DNA of 52,970 nt from Acidobacteriota bacterium (GCA_013285705.1 JABDHA010000020.1:1-52970), one strand, 5' to 3'; counted from the stretch's first letter, positions 1 to 8,654 are shown. The notes: generated by a model from the letters alone, not told the origin. Made by a program: numbers and translations.

Positions 1-519
1 GCAGATGAGTCTTTGGAGGAGCAAGAGTTCGCGAGGGTCGCCGCGCTCAGTTGGAATCCGCCCAGAGTACAGCGAGTCTGGTCGGCCCCCGAGCGCCAGA
101 CGCAACAGACTGCCCAGGCTCTTGGTCTATCAGCTGCGATTGCGCTTGAGTTGCGCGACTGTGATTACGGACCGTGGCGCGGCCGGGAGCTCGACGAACT
201 TCAGTCAGAAGAACCTGAGGGTGTTATCGCGTGGCTGACGGATGCGGCCGCCTCACCTCATGGAGGCGAATCCATTGTTGATCTGATAAATCGCGTTGGA
301 CGTTGGTTGGATGAGCAGAGAGATGCTGGGCACACACTTGCGGTAACGCATCCAGCCGTGATCCGCGGAGCAATCGTGCATGCTTTGCAGGCACCGGCCC
401 GGGCATTCTGGCGCATCGACATTGCGCCGCTCTCCCTGACAGATCTCCGCTTCAACGGCATGGCCTGGACAGTGCGCTCCACTGCCTGCCCGCTGCGAAG
501 GACTGAAGGCAGAGACTAA
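1..519 (+). CDS. Histidine phosphatase family protein, 5' end outside window
   Basis: The frame is open to the first base, so the N-terminus lies outside the window. The visible part has the phosphoglycerate-mutase/histidine-phosphatase pattern: a 'VWSAPERQTQQTA' stretch (usually S-x-x-x-R-A-x-x-T-A), an acidic 'YGPWRGREL' segment, and the second catalytic histidine in 'VTHPAVIRGAI'. The first RHG-type histidine motif would be upstream and cannot be checked. A TTG at 13 is an internal codon, not a convincing start. The stop overlaps the end of cobD on the other strand by 4 bp, so the genes converge. Its place beside the cobalamin operon suggests a link to cobalamin or cobalt, but that is inference; the operon already has a better cobC candidate at 6248-6802. 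Confidence 0.75.
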   Translation, partial: ADESLEEQEFARVAALSWNPPRVQRVWSAPERQTQQTAQALGLSAAIALELRDCDYGPWRGRELDELQSEEPEGVIAWLTDAAASPHGGESIVDLINRVGRWLDEQRDAGHTLAVTHPAVIRGAIVHALQAPARAFWRIDIAPLSLTDLRFNGMAWTVRSTACPLRRTEGRD

Positions 520-1640
520 GCTCGATAGCTCCCAGTCTTCGACAGCGATATATCCCGGAGCTTCGCGAGCACTTGCCAGACTGCCTGAACAAGGTGTGCA
601 TTTTCCTGATCGTTACGGACGGCAACGCGAAGGTGTTCGCCAGAGAGAGCCTCATAGTTGAGACAGGAGCGAAGGACAATGTGGTGCTCGACGATCATGC
701 GTTCCCAAAAATCGACGGGGTCGACAAAGGACGGCAGGCGAAGAAGGAGGAAATTCGCCGCAGAGGGGTAGGTGTGGATGCCGAGGGCCTCGATCTGGGT
801 TTGTAGATGACCTCTGCGCTGCAGATTGAGCAGTCTGGTGCGGTTCGCATACGGCTCATCTTCAAGAGCAGCGATGACAGCGCGCGAAGCCAGTGTGGTA
901 ATCGGCCATGGCGGCAGATTTTCATGAAGCGACGAGGCAATGTCTGGATTGGCGACTGCGTAAGCTAGGCGGAGGCCGGGAACGCCATAGAACTTTGTGA
1001 GGGAGCGGAAGATGATGAGGTTTGGAAAGCGGTCGATATCCGGCACAAGGGAGTGCTCAGGAAGATAGTCGATGAAGGCTTCGTCAAGGAGGACACACAC
1101 GTCTCGCTCTGCGGCTCTTGCGACGAGGCGGAGGAGAGCTTCGCGGCAGCAGACGACTCCGGATGGGTTTTGTGGATTGGCGAAGAGGAGAGCGTCTTGT
1201 TGGCCGGTGACCATCGCTTCCGCATCGTAATGGAAGTCGGATTCGGCCATAAGGGCATGAGGAATGATCTCGACCTGAGAGCGCGTGAGAGCTCGACGGT
1301 ATTCGACAAATGCGGGGACAGGGAGAAGACAGCGGCGGATCGGCAGAGAGCGAAGTGCGGCTTCGAGCAGAGGGACGAAGCCATTGGCCACCGCGATGTT
1401 CTGAGGAAGAACCCCAGCATGCCGGGCGATCGATTGTCTCAGTTCAGTCTGCTGGAGATCGGGATAGTTGGTAAGAACCGAGAGATCGTCGAGACTTGCG
1501 TGTAGCGTCGCTAAAACCGTCTCTGGCGGGCCTTCAGGATTGATATTAGCGCTGAAGTCGAGCAATTGTGACACAGGGATCGCGAAGCGCTCGGCGAGAT
1601 GGCGAAGCTGGCCACCATGGATAGGGAACGATTCGATCAT
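516..1640 (-). CDS. cobD: CobD, L-threonine-O-3-phosphate decarboxylase (PLP enzyme)
   Basis: This 374-residue fold-type I aminotransferase-like protein fits CobD, which decarboxylates threonine phosphate to (R)-1-amino-2-propanol phosphate, the linker between corrin ring and nucleotide loop. Visible signatures are 'LLDFSANINPEGPP' near the N-terminus, 'FANPQNPSGVV' in the middle, 'LLDEAFIDYLP' (PLP-contacting Asp) and 'RSLTKFYGVPGLRLAY', which carries the Schiff-base lysine. Histidinol-phosphate aminotransferase is the closest alternative, but the DFSANINPxGPP opening and cobalamin neighbours favour CobD. It is the last gene of the operon, and its start overlaps the cbiB stop by 4 bp. In Pseudomonas nomenclature the same protein is called CobC. 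Confidence 0.93.
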   Translation of the reverse strand: MIESFPIHGGQLRHLAERFAIPVSQLLDFSANINPEGPPETVLATLHASLDDLSVLTNYPDLQQTELRQSIARHAGVLPQNIAVANGFVPLLEAALRSLPIRRCLLPVPAFVEYRRALTRSQVEIIPHALMAESDFHYDAEAMVTGQQDALLFANPQNPSGVVCCREALLRLVARAAERDVCVLLDEAFIDYLPEHSLVPDIDRFPNLIIFRSLTKFYGVPGLRLAYAVANPDIASSLHENLPPWPITTLASRAVIAALEDEPYANRTRLLNLQRRGHLQTQIEALGIHTYPSAANFLLLRLPSFVDPVDFWERMIVEHHIVLRSCLNYEALSGEHLRVAVRNDQENAHLVQAVWQVLAKLRDISLSKTGSYRA

Positions 1641-2614
1641 CCGGCTCTCCGAGCTTGTCTCAAAGCAGTCAGCAACACTCCGAAACCCACGCCCAGTAAA
1701 GCAACTACGGAGACAAGACGGATGGCCCGTCCGGCATGCTCACGCGCTGGCGCAGGAAACTCCCGACCGAGAAGCTGCGTAAGAATGGGCTCACCTGCAT
1801 AGGTGTTATCCCCGCCAAGCCGGACGCGCAATGCTCCTGCCATAGCACTCTCCGGCTGTCCGGCATTGGGGCTCTTGTGTTTGGCTCCGTCGCGCCGCCA
1901 TATCTGCCGGGAGCTCAGTGGGTCGGCTTCATCAAGCACGTGTGAGGCTGCGACGATGCCGGCCGCAGTAAGGCGAGCAGGCAGGTAGTTTGCCACGTCA
2001 TCGAGACGCGCTGCTGCCTTACCGAAGTAGAAGTAGCGCGAATCGGCGTGGCCGATCATGGAGTCAAGTGTGTTGACAGCCTTATAGGCCATGGCGAGCG
2101 GGATGCCGCCGAGCGCCATATAGAAGAGTGGTGCGACAAAGCCGTCGCTGGCGCTTTCGGAGACCGTTTCGATGACTGCCCGGCTGATCTCGTGGACGTC
2201 AAGGTGCTCGGTATCCCGGCCAACAATGCGCGCAAGCCGACGACGGGCAAGGTGGATATCACCGGAAGTAAGCGCGTCCGTCACTGCAGTTGCTTCGCGT
2301 TGAAGATCGCGAGCCGCCAGGCAGGTCCAGCCAAGAAGGATTTCGGTAAAGTGGCCAAGGGCTTCCGAGCGTCGATACGCTTGCCGGATGGTAAGCCTGG
2401 TCCCATAGTAGGTTGAGGCAACCAGAGCGACCGTGAGAGCAGCGCCGGAGGCCAGTTCAACCGCATCACTTTGGTGCGGTCTACGAAGGGCAGCTTCGCC
2501 GCGTGCAATAGCCATGCCGATGAGCCGTACCGGATGCGGAAACCACTCGGGATCTCCCGCGATTTGATCGAGAAGATAGGATGCCGGAAGCAGAACACTG
2601 CGATTCAATGGCAT
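1637..2614 (-). CDS. cbiB: CbiB, adenosylcobinamide-phosphate synthase
   Basis: This integral membrane protein attaches aminopropanol (phosphate) to adenosylcobyric acid. The 325-residue length is normal for the family. The N-terminal 'LLPASYLLDQIAGDPEWFPHPVRLIG' region carries the family pattern D-x-x-x-G-D-P-x-x-x-P-H-P-V-R-x-x-G; hydrophobic stretches follow, then 'VNTLDSMIGH' and 'LPARLTA', both characteristic. The C-terminal stretch 'LVSVVALLGVGFGVLLTAL' is a final membrane segment. The start overlaps the end of cobQ by 10 bp and has a purine-rich GAGGAG just upstream. Its product is the substrate for CobU and CobS encoded earlier in the same operon. Confidence 0.93.
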   Translation of the reverse strand: MPLNRSVLLPASYLLDQIAGDPEWFPHPVRLIGMAIARGEAALRRPHQSDAVELASGAALTVALVASTYYGTRLTIRQAYRRSEALGHFTEILLGWTCLAARDLQREATAVTDALTSGDIHLARRRLARIVGRDTEHLDVHEISRAVIETVSESASDGFVAPLFYMALGGIPLAMAYKAVNTLDSMIGHADSRYFYFGKAAARLDDVANYLPARLTAAGIVAASHVLDEADPLSSRQIWRRDGAKHKSPNAGQPESAMAGALRVRLGGDNTYAGEPILTQLLGREFPAPAREHAGRAIRLVSVVALLGVGFGVLLTALRQARRAG

Positions 2615-4194
2615 TTCTCCTCGCTCTCAACTGAAGATGGAGTCCTGTAAACCAAACCATTCCAGGAAAAGATCCTCGACATATCGAGAGACTGGCGGAC
2701 TGTTTCTGCCAGTCGGTTAAGGGATGATTCACGCTTCTGCTTCCATTGCTCCAGCACAACTGCAGGAGCCAGATGATAGAAGTTCCGAGCGGCTGCGATG
2801 AAGGCATGCCGAAAATCATCTTCATCGAAGAGACCGTGGAGATAGGTGCCGAAGATGCGTGTGTCGGGAGTCATGCAGCCATCGAGATGCGGGGATTGTT
2901 TCGAATCAGGCTGGCGAACCAGTTGGGCAAAGGGTTCTGCATTCTTGAGGTAGAGCGTTTCTCCGATGTGAATCTCATAACCCTTGAGATGGACCTGCGG
3001 GACGGGTTGGCCGAAGAGTGAATGTGCAACGAGTTGGCCCGTTGCCATGCTCGTGGTCTTGCAAGGCTGCATGGTGGTGTGTATGGCAAGCAGGCCGAGG
3101 CCCGGGATACTGCCTGCCGTCTCCATGCCATGGGGATCGAGAATTTGTTCGCCAAGCATCTGCATGCCGCCGCAGATGCCTGCGATCAGGCCGGTGCGGG
3201 CGTAGTCGAGCAGCACGCGGTCCAGACCCTCATTTCGCATCCAGAGAAGATCGTCGACGGTTTGCTTGCTGCCAGGCAGGATCACGATGTCGGCCTGCCG
3301 CAGTTGTGCGGCGCTCCGGCAAAAACGGAGAGTCACGGAAGGCTCCGCGCGCAGAGCGTCGAAATCAGTGAAATTCGAGAATGAGGGCAGGGCAACGACA
3401 GCCACCCGCAGGGCCCTGTCTGGAGTCCTAGAGAGCCATGCTGTGTTGTCAGTCGAGTCGATGACAGGAAGACCGAGAGTGTCCTCTTCTTCAAGCATGA
3501 GTTGATTGAGGTATGGGATCACGCCGAGACAAGGCTTCTGAATGCGGCCTTCCATCATGCGGATGCCCGGCTCAAGGAGTGCAAGGTCGCCGCGAAATTT
3601 ATTAACGAGGAAGCCTCGGATGCGGGCCTGTTCTTCATGATCGAGCAGTTCGATCGTTCCCAGCAATGAAGCGAAGACACCGCCGCGATCAATGTCGCCG
3701 ACCAGCATGCATGCCGCATCGGCCAGCTCCGCCATGCGCATGTTGACGATGTCGTGGTGTTTCAGATTGATCTCCGCAGGCGAGCCGGCGCCTTCTAACA
3801 CGATGACTTCATGCCGTGCTGCGAGTGCTTCATAGCTTTCACAGACGACCGGCATGAGCTCTTCGACGCGCCGCTGGTGGTAGTCCGATGCGCTGAGCTT
3901 CCCCCATATCCTTCCGCGCACGACGACCTGCGAAGTCATGCCACCTGCTGGCTTGAGCAGGATCGGATTCATGTCCACGGAAGGAGCGACGCCGGCAGCT
4001 TCGGCCTGCAGCGCCTGAGCGCGGCCAATCTCCAGGCCTTCAACTGTAGCCGCGGAATTGAGGGACATGTTCTGGGATTTGAAAGGGGCGACGCGATACC
4101 CTTGCTGTGCGAAGATACGGCAAAGCGCTGCAGTGATCAGAGACTTGCCAACGTGCGAGTTGGTGCCGAGGACCATGATGGCGCGAGCTCTCAC
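2605..4194 (-). CDS. cobQ: CobQ/CbiP, cobyric acid synthase
   Basis: This is the glutamine- and ATP-dependent amidase that adds four amide groups (b, d, e, g) to adenosylcobyrinate a,c-diamide. The 529-residue protein shows an N-terminal dethiobiotin-synthetase-like P-loop ('GTNSHVGKS') with 'PFKSQNMSLNSA', and a C-terminal class I glutaminase domain with the nucleophile in 'GICGGMQMLGEQILDP' and a catalytic His in 'GTYLHGLFD'. Translation appears to start at a GTG that overlaps the bluB stop as GTGA; the product then begins directly with the usual 'RAIMVLGT' opening. All key motifs look intact. Confidence 0.95.
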   Translation of the reverse strand: MRARAIMVLGTNSHVGKSLITAALCRIFAQQGYRVAPFKSQNMSLNSAATVEGLEIGRAQALQAEAAGVAPSVDMNPILLKPAGGMTSQVVVRGRIWGKLSASDYHQRRVEELMPVVCESYEALAARHEVIVLEGAGSPAEINLKHHDIVNMRMAELADAACMLVGDIDRGGVFASLLGTIELLDHEEQARIRGFLVNKFRGDLALLEPGIRMMEGRIQKPCLGVIPYLNQLMLEEEDTLGLPVIDSTDNTAWLSRTPDRALRVAVVALPSFSNFTDFDALRAEPSVTLRFCRSAAQLRQADIVILPGSKQTVDDLLWMRNEGLDRVLLDYARTGLIAGICGGMQMLGEQILDPHGMETAGSIPGLGLLAIHTTMQPCKTTSMATGQLVAHSLFGQPVPQVHLKGYEIHIGETLYLKNAEPFAQLVRQPDSKQSPHLDGCMTPDTRIFGTYLHGLFDEDDFRHAFIAAARNFYHLAPAVVLEQWKQKRESSLNRLAETVRQSLDMSRIFSWNGLVYRTPSSVESEEKCH

Positions 4195-4859
4195 GGCGTG
4201 CCTGCTTCCGAGTAGCGATCGTAGGAGATGACGGATTCGAGTGAGATGCGCTTCTCCCAGCCATAGCGTTCAAGGTCCGGCGCGGAGGCAAAGTGGTCGC
4301 AGTAGCCGATGCAGAGATAAGCCACCAGAACGAGGTGCGCAGGGATATTGAGAACTTCGTGGAGACGCTCAGGATCAAGGATGCTGACCCAGCCGACGCC
4401 CACACCCTCCGCTCGCGCCGCCAGCCAAAGGTTCTGAATCGCGCAAACGGTCGAGTAGAGAGCCGTCTCAGGCATTGTCTGGCGTCCGAGCTTGTGACCG
4501 CGCTCGCTGTGTGGATCGCAAACCACGCAGAGGTTCTGTGGCGCCTCGAGAATGCCTTCGAGCTTGAGGCTCGTGTACTGTTCGCGCTGATTGCCTGTAT
4601 AACTGGCGGCAGCCTGTGCATTCGCGCTCTCAAAGAGACCGTGGATGGTTTTGCGAATGACAGGATCGCGAATGACGATGAAGCGCGATGGCTGCATCAG
4701 CCCTACCGAGGGTGCGCAATGTGCCGCCGCGAGCAGACGGTGCAGCAATGCTTCCGGCAACGGCTGGTCGATATACCCCCTGCGCACGTCGCGCCGCTCG
4801 GCGATAACGCGATAGACTGCTTCGCGCTCCGGATCGCTAAAGGCAAGAGATTGGGTCAT
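4191..4859 (-). CDS. bluB: BluB, 5,6-dimethylbenzimidazole synthase
   Basis: BluB is a nitroreductase-fold flavoenzyme that breaks down reduced FMN with oxygen to give 5,6-dimethylbenzimidazole, the lower ligand of cobalamin. The 222-residue protein opens with 'YRVIAERRDVRRGYIDQPLP', followed by 'LLAAAHCAPSVGLMQPSRF', the BluB-type FMN and substrate region, and later 'ARAEGVGVGWVSILDPE'. The RRDVR and APSVGxMQP patterns distinguish it from general nitroreductases. It sits 6 bp after pduO and overlaps cobQ by 4 bp. Its presence predicts aerobic DMB formation, which supplies CobT in the same operon. Confidence 0.93.
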   Translation of the reverse strand: MTQSLAFSDPEREAVYRVIAERRDVRRGYIDQPLPEALLHRLLAAAHCAPSVGLMQPSRFIVIRDPVIRKTIHGLFESANAQAAASYTGNQREQYTSLKLEGILEAPQNLCVVCDPHSERGHKLGRQTMPETALYSTVCAIQNLWLAARAEGVGVGWVSILDPERLHEVLNIPAHLVLVAYLCIGYCDHFASAPDLERYGWEKRISLESVISYDRYSEAGTP

Positions 4860-4865
4860 ACGGTT

Positions 4866-5441
4866 TCACCATGCTCTCGACCACTTCGGGCCTGCTTTAT
4901 TTTCGTCGCGCAGGCGCGTGTTGATGCCGGCATTGAGCTCGATAAGACGTCCGAAGAGCCAGATGACGTCGGAAAGACGATTTAGATAAGCTAGGACCTC
5001 TGCCTGGACGCTGCCGCCATTTTCGACAAAGCGCACGACATTGCGTTCTGCCCGGCGACAGACCGTGCGTGCAACTTCATAGGCTGCGGACTCGGTGTGG
5101 GCTCCCGGCAGCGACCAGTCAGCCAGGATGCCTTCCGTAGCTTCGATTTTATGGACCAGATCCGTCAGCTTATCAACATCCTCGGTGGAGATAACCGGCG
5201 CCTTCTTCTTACTCTCAGGCGGCGTGGCGAGCGCGGAGCCAACGCGAAATAGCGTTCGCTGGACATCTTCGGTCCACTCTGCGATCTCCTTGTTCTGGCA
5301 GATACTGCGAGCAAAGCCGAGGCAAGTGTTGAGCTCATCGACCGAGCCGTAGGACTCAACGCGAAGATCTGACTTGGAGACGCGGATGCCGCCAGCCAGA
5401 CCGGTCTGGCCGCCATCGCCGCGCTTGGTTGCAATACTCAT
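4866..5441 (-). CDS. pduO: PduO-type ATP:cob(I)alamin adenosyltransferase
   Basis: The 191-residue protein has the N-terminal 'TKRGDGGQTGLAGG' signature of PduO-type adenosyltransferases, followed by 'YGSVDELNTCLGFAR', and a C-terminal helical part with 'CRRAERNVVRF' and 'AYLNRLSDVIWLFGR', which carry the conserved Arg and Asn/Asp residues of the ATP and cobalamin site. It transfers the 5'-deoxyadenosyl group from ATP to the cobalt of reduced corrinoids. The ATG directly follows the stop of the unknown gene at 5442, with AGGAG 8 bp upstream inside that gene, so translation is probably coupled. Length and motifs are complete. Confidence 0.93.
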   Translation of the reverse strand: MSIATKRGDGGQTGLAGGIRVSKSDLRVESYGSVDELNTCLGFARSICQNKEIAEWTEDVQRTLFRVGSALATPPESKKKAPVISTEDVDKLTDLVHKIEATEGILADWSLPGAHTESAAYEVARTVCRRAERNVVRFVENGGSVQAEVLAYLNRLSDVIWLFGRLIELNAGINTRLRDENKAGPKWSRAW

Positions 5442-6251
5442 CTATTTTTCTCCTGAAGAAACTGCGGAAACAAATGCTTCCTCTACCGTGACACGAAGTG
5501 TCTTGATAAGTGGGATGCGATCGTATTCGAGAACGAGCTTGTCATCGAGAAAATCCGTGACGCGCGGCGGCGTGTGCGAGAAGAGTACCTCCTCCGGAAA
5601 AAACCATGGACGCGTTGCGCCAAGTTCTTCGAGTGTTCTAGCCTGCACAATCACCGCGGGCAGCCGGAATACTCCGGCCCGAAGAAGAGAGTAGGCGCGA
5701 TGATAGCCGTCGCGGAGAAACCATCGCTCACGATATTGCGCAACTTCGAAGAAGGGACTGCCCGCATGAACAGTGATCGGACTCGATGTGTCATCGGAAA
5801 TCCGGAGCTGCAGATTCGGATTCCCGGATCGGAGCAGGACTGCCGATTCACAACGAACCACATCGCAGACAACCTCTTTAGGGGAAGCAAAAGAAACATC
5901 CATCAACGCGGCCCCGTCATCTGCGGAAGGTACAGAAAAACGAGGTGCATTCGGATTCAGGACAAGCCTGCGCTGAAAGGCCAGCAGAAGACGGAGATCG
6001 ACGACGCCGAGTGACCAGTTAAGGCCGGCCATTTCTGCTTGAAGATCGGGTCGAGACATTTGGCGAACGAGGCTGTCGTGCAGGCATGCAGCTGTATCGA
6101 GCAATGCGCTCTCTGGCTGAAATGGCGGCCGCGCGGCGACCAGTCTACGCGCACGAGAGTGCTGGTCTCGGTCGAAGACATCAGGCCGGTACTCATCTTT
6201 GTCGAAATCCCACCCAGCCAATTCTCGTATCCGGACACTCGGATATGTCAT
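5442..6251 (-). CDS. Unrecognised cobalamin-operon protein with ParB/Srx-like DGYHRA motif
   Basis: I do not recognise this 269-residue protein. The frame is open further upstream, but the start is set at the ATG at 6251, which overlaps the cobC stop as ATGA; the upstream stretch would be read out of frame through cobC. No signal peptide or membrane segment is visible. Around residues 180-215 it reads 'GSPFFEVAQYRERWFLRDGY' and then 'HRAYSLLRAGVFRLPAVIV'. The D-G-x-H-R-x-x-x-L-x-x-x-G-x-x-x-x-P-x-x-x pattern resembles the ParB N-terminal/sulfiredoxin-like fold. The rest has no motif I can name. Position inside a fully coupled cobalamin operon suggests a corrinoid-related or accessory role, but a passenger gene cannot be excluded. 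Confidence 0.75.
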   Translation of the reverse strand: MTYPSVRIRELAGWDFDKDEYRPDVFDRDQHSRARRLVAARPPFQPESALLDTAACLHDSLVRQMSRPDLQAEMAGLNWSLGVVDLRLLLAFQRRLVLNPNAPRFSVPSADDGAALMDVSFASPKEVVCDVVRCESAVLLRSGNPNLQLRISDDTSSPITVHAGSPFFEVAQYRERWFLRDGYHRAYSLLRAGVFRLPAVIVQARTLEELGATRPWFFPEEVLFSHTPPRVTDFLDDKLVLEYDRIPLIKTLRVTVEEAFVSAVSSGEK

Positions 6252-6802
6252 CGGCTCATCCCGTCCGTATACTTGAAAAAGCCGCAATACAATTTGGTCC
6301 GCTCCCAGGCCTCTTTCTCGTCGAGACCGCATAATGCGCGAAGAACAACACGCATCACACCAGCATGCGTAACCACAGCAAAGTATCCATCGAGAGTGAG
6401 GAGATGCTGCACTTCGGCCAGAACTCTGACCTGAAAGGCATCGAAGGATTCGCCGCCAGGTGCGGGCAGATTGGGATAAGCGTTGCTCCATTCGTTGGCG
6501 TAGGCTGCATCCTTCGTTTCAATCTCGGACCAGGTGAGTCCTTCCCATTCGCCGAAGTTGATTTCGCGCAGCGCTGATGTAACGGTCGATGAGCACGCAA
6601 AAGCTTTTGCGAGTTCGTCTGCCGTGGTGACAGCACGTTGCAGGTCGCTAGTGTAAACGACATCGATTGACCCGGCGTTGAGGGTTTTTAAGAGCACATG
6701 GATCTGCTCATGTCCGCGCGCGTTAACGGGCGGATTCGATTGCCCGCAGAACGTACCCGCCATATCAGTTTCGGCGTGGCGGATAAAGAGCAGGGTGCTC
6801 AT
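6248..6802 (-). CDS. cobC: CobC-like alpha-ribazole phosphatase
   Basis: A histidine phosphatase of about 184 residues with the phosphohistidine motif 'LLFIRHAETDMAG' at the N-terminus, 'YTSDLQRAVTTA', 'REINFGEWEGLTW' (acid residue region) and the second histidine in 'VVTHAGVMRVVL'. In this context it most likely removes the 5'-phosphate of alpha-ribazole phosphate or of adenosylcobalamin phosphate in nucleotide-loop assembly. The start chosen is the ATG at 6802, which overlaps the cobS stop (ATGA) and places the RHA motif at the expected distance; longer reading frames run into cobS. General phosphoglycerate-mutase-like activity cannot be excluded from sequence alone. Confidence 0.85.
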   Translation of the reverse strand: MSTLLFIRHAETDMAGTFCGQSNPPVNARGHEQIHVLLKTLNAGSIDVVYTSDLQRAVTTADELAKAFACSSTVTSALREINFGEWEGLTWSEIETKDAAYANEWSNAYPNLPAPGGESFDAFQVRVLAEVQHLLTLDGYFAVVTHAGVMRVVLRALCGLDEKEAWERTKLYCGFFKYTDGMSR

Positions 6803-7578
6803 ACGGTCCATACCCCGCTGAGGTAAACGGCAATCTCTGTGACCTGATTGGCCGCGCCGAAGCAATCGCCGGTCACACCGCCAATCCTGCGTTTGAAGTA
6901 CGCGCCGCTGACAAGCGTAAAGGCAATCGAAATGAGGATGGGAGCGACTGCATGCATTCGCAAGACGGCGACGACGATTGCGAAGCTGAAGATTGTGCCC
7001 ACGATAAGTGTTCCCCGGCTCGTGAGTTGAGCTACGCGCGCGCCCTGGCCGTCGATTTGATCCTCACTTTGGGTGCGCGCTGGTGGAAGGTAATAGCTCA
7101 GTGGGAGGGTCGTCCATCGGCACAGCACATGCGCGGCAACAAGGTATTGCCCAACATGCGCGAGTGGAAGAGCGGATATCAGCAGCAGGCGGGCACCCAG
7201 GCTTAGCGTCAAAGCTGCCGCGCCATAGCTGCCGATGCGGCTATCGTGCATGATGATGAGAATCTGCTCACGGCTCCATCCGCCTCCGAAGCCGTCTGCT
7301 GCATCGGCCAGACCGTCTTCATGAAGGCAGCCGGTGATACAGACGAAGTAGCTGAGGATCAGCACCGCGACGATGAGACTTGGGAGATGAGGCGCGAGTA
7401 GAAAATGCAGCAGTGCGCCGCTCGCGCCGATCAGCAGTCCCACGAGAGGGAAAAACTTGACCGCCCGTGACAGGGCGTCCGTCTCGTACGGTTGAGATGG
7501 AACGGGTACGCGGGTGAGGAACTGGATCGCGCAGAGGAACTCCGTCCAGGTCCTGCGTAGATTTGCCGATGAGCTCAT
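6799..7578 (-). CDS. cobS: CobS, adenosylcobinamide-GDP ribazoletransferase
   Basis: CobS is the polytopic membrane enzyme that joins alpha-ribazole (phosphate) to adenosylcobinamide-GDP to give (phospho)cobalamin. The 259-residue protein shows 'FLCAIQFLTRVPVP' at the N-terminus, 'FFPLVGLLIGASGALLHFLL' as an early membrane segment, and the metal-binding signature 'GCLHEDGLADAADGFGGG', which is highly characteristic. 'DSRIGSYGAAAL' follows, then several hydrophobic helices. It overlaps cobT and cobC by 4 bp on either side. Confidence 0.95.
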   Translation of the reverse strand: MSSSANLRRTWTEFLCAIQFLTRVPVPSQPYETDALSRAVKFFPLVGLLIGASGALLHFLLAPHLPSLIVAVLILSYFVCITGCLHEDGLADAADGFGGGWSREQILIIMHDSRIGSYGAAALTLSLGARLLLISALPLAHVGQYLVAAHVLCRWTTLPLSYYLPPARTQSEDQIDGQGARVAQLTSRGTLIVGTIFSFAIVVAVLRMHAVAPILISIAFTLVSGAYFKRRIGGVTGDCFGAANQVTEIAVYLSGVWTV

Positions 7579-8654
7579 TGAGAGGCTTCACTCACGCCGG
7601 CTGAAGAGAAGGTCGCCATCTGAGTGTAGAGACAGATGGCTGACTCAACAATGGGCATGGCGAGCACAGCGCCTGTTCCCTCGCCGAGACGCATAGCAAG
7701 CGTGAGCACGGGTGCGAGCTTGAGGTGGTTAAGCAGAAGAGTGTGACCGGGCTCTTCCGAGCGGTGGCCAGCAATGAGATAGCCATGTACTTTCGGCTCC
7801 ATGGCAACCGCTAGGGCCGCAGCGGCGGTAGAGATGAATCCATCCACGATGATGGCAAGCCTGTGACGTGCAGCTGCGAGGACCATGCCTGCCATGGCGG
7901 CTATCTCAAGGCCGCCGACGCAGCGGAGAATTTCGAGCGGAGATGAGCCAGCGGCAGAACCAAAGTGTCTGGCGACAACTGCTTCCACAATGCGGGTCTT
8001 GTGAGCATGTACTCCGGGCTGGATGCCGGTACCGCTGCCTGTTGCGAGAGTCGCCGAAGCGCCGGTGAGCGCGCAGGTAATGGCGCTCGCAGCGGTGGTG
8101 TTGCCGATCCCCATCTCGCCGATAGCAACGAGTGCATAGCCTGCAGCGGCAGCATCGTCTCCAATCTTCACGCCGACTGCCGTGGCTTCTCGAACTTCCT
8201 CCTCGCTCATCGCCGCTTCATGCAGCATGTTGCGCGTGCCCACGCGGACTTTGTGATGCAGCAGACCGGGAGCATCATGAAGATCTGCATCCACCCCAAC
8301 ATCAACGACGCGCAGGGCAACGTTATGCAGACGTGCGAGCACATTGATGGCCGCTCCCTCCGCCAGGAAGTTGAGAACCATCTGGTGTGTTACCTCGCGC
8401 GGATAAGCGCTGACTCCCTCAACAGTGATGCCATGGTCCGCGGCGAAGACATAAACAGCTTTGCTGACAGGCTCGGCGAACTTCTCCTGGCGAATGGCGG
8501 CCATCTGTGCCGCGAGGTCTTCCAGTCGTCCCAGGCTGCCGATCGGCTTAGTAAGTGTGTCGAGATGCAGGCGAGCCTTCTGTCGCCAGGCTTCGCTGGG
8601 TGGTACGATATCGCGAATCAGATACTCGATCGCCGGTGCATCCATAGTCGTCAT
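7575..8654 (-). CDS. cobT: CobT, nicotinate-nucleotide:DMB phosphoribosyltransferase
   Basis: CobT activates the DMB made by BluB to alpha-ribazole phosphate using nicotinate mononucleotide. Visible family motifs are 'LTKPIGSLGRLEDLA', 'VFAADHGITVEGVSAYP', 'AIGEMGIGNTTAASAI', 'GTGIQPG' and 'GHRSEEPGHTLLLNHL', which should hold the catalytic Glu. I chose the ATG at 8654 because AGGA lies 6 bp upstream and the protein then begins like other CobT proteins. A GTG at 8702 overlaps the cobB stop as GTGA, matching the coupling seen in the rest of the operon, and would add 16 residues; it cannot be excluded. Confidence 0.93.
   Translation of the reverse strand: MTTMDAPAIEYLIRDIVPPSEAWRQKARLHLDTLTKPIGSLGRLEDLAAQMAAIRQEKFAEPVSKAVYVFAADHGITVEGVSAYPREVTHQMVLNFLAEGAAINVLARLHNVALRVVDVGVDADLHDAPGLLHHKVRVGTRNMLHEAAMSEEEVREATAVGVKIGDDAAAAGYALVAIGEMGIGNTTAASAITCALTGASATLATGSGTGIQPGVHAHKTRIVEAVVARHFGSAAGSSPLEILRCVGGLEIAAMAGMVLAAARHRLAIIVDGFISTAAAALAVAMEPKVHGYLIAGHRSEEPGHTLLLNHLKLAPVLTLAMRLGEGTGAVLAMPIVESAICLYTQMATFSSAGVSEASQ

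Noticed and set aside
6252-6491. N-terminal extension of the unknown cobalamin-operon gene up to 6491
   Set aside because: It is read in another frame through cobC, is Cys/Arg/Ser-rich and lacks coding character; the ATG at 6251 overlaps the cobC stop as ATGA.
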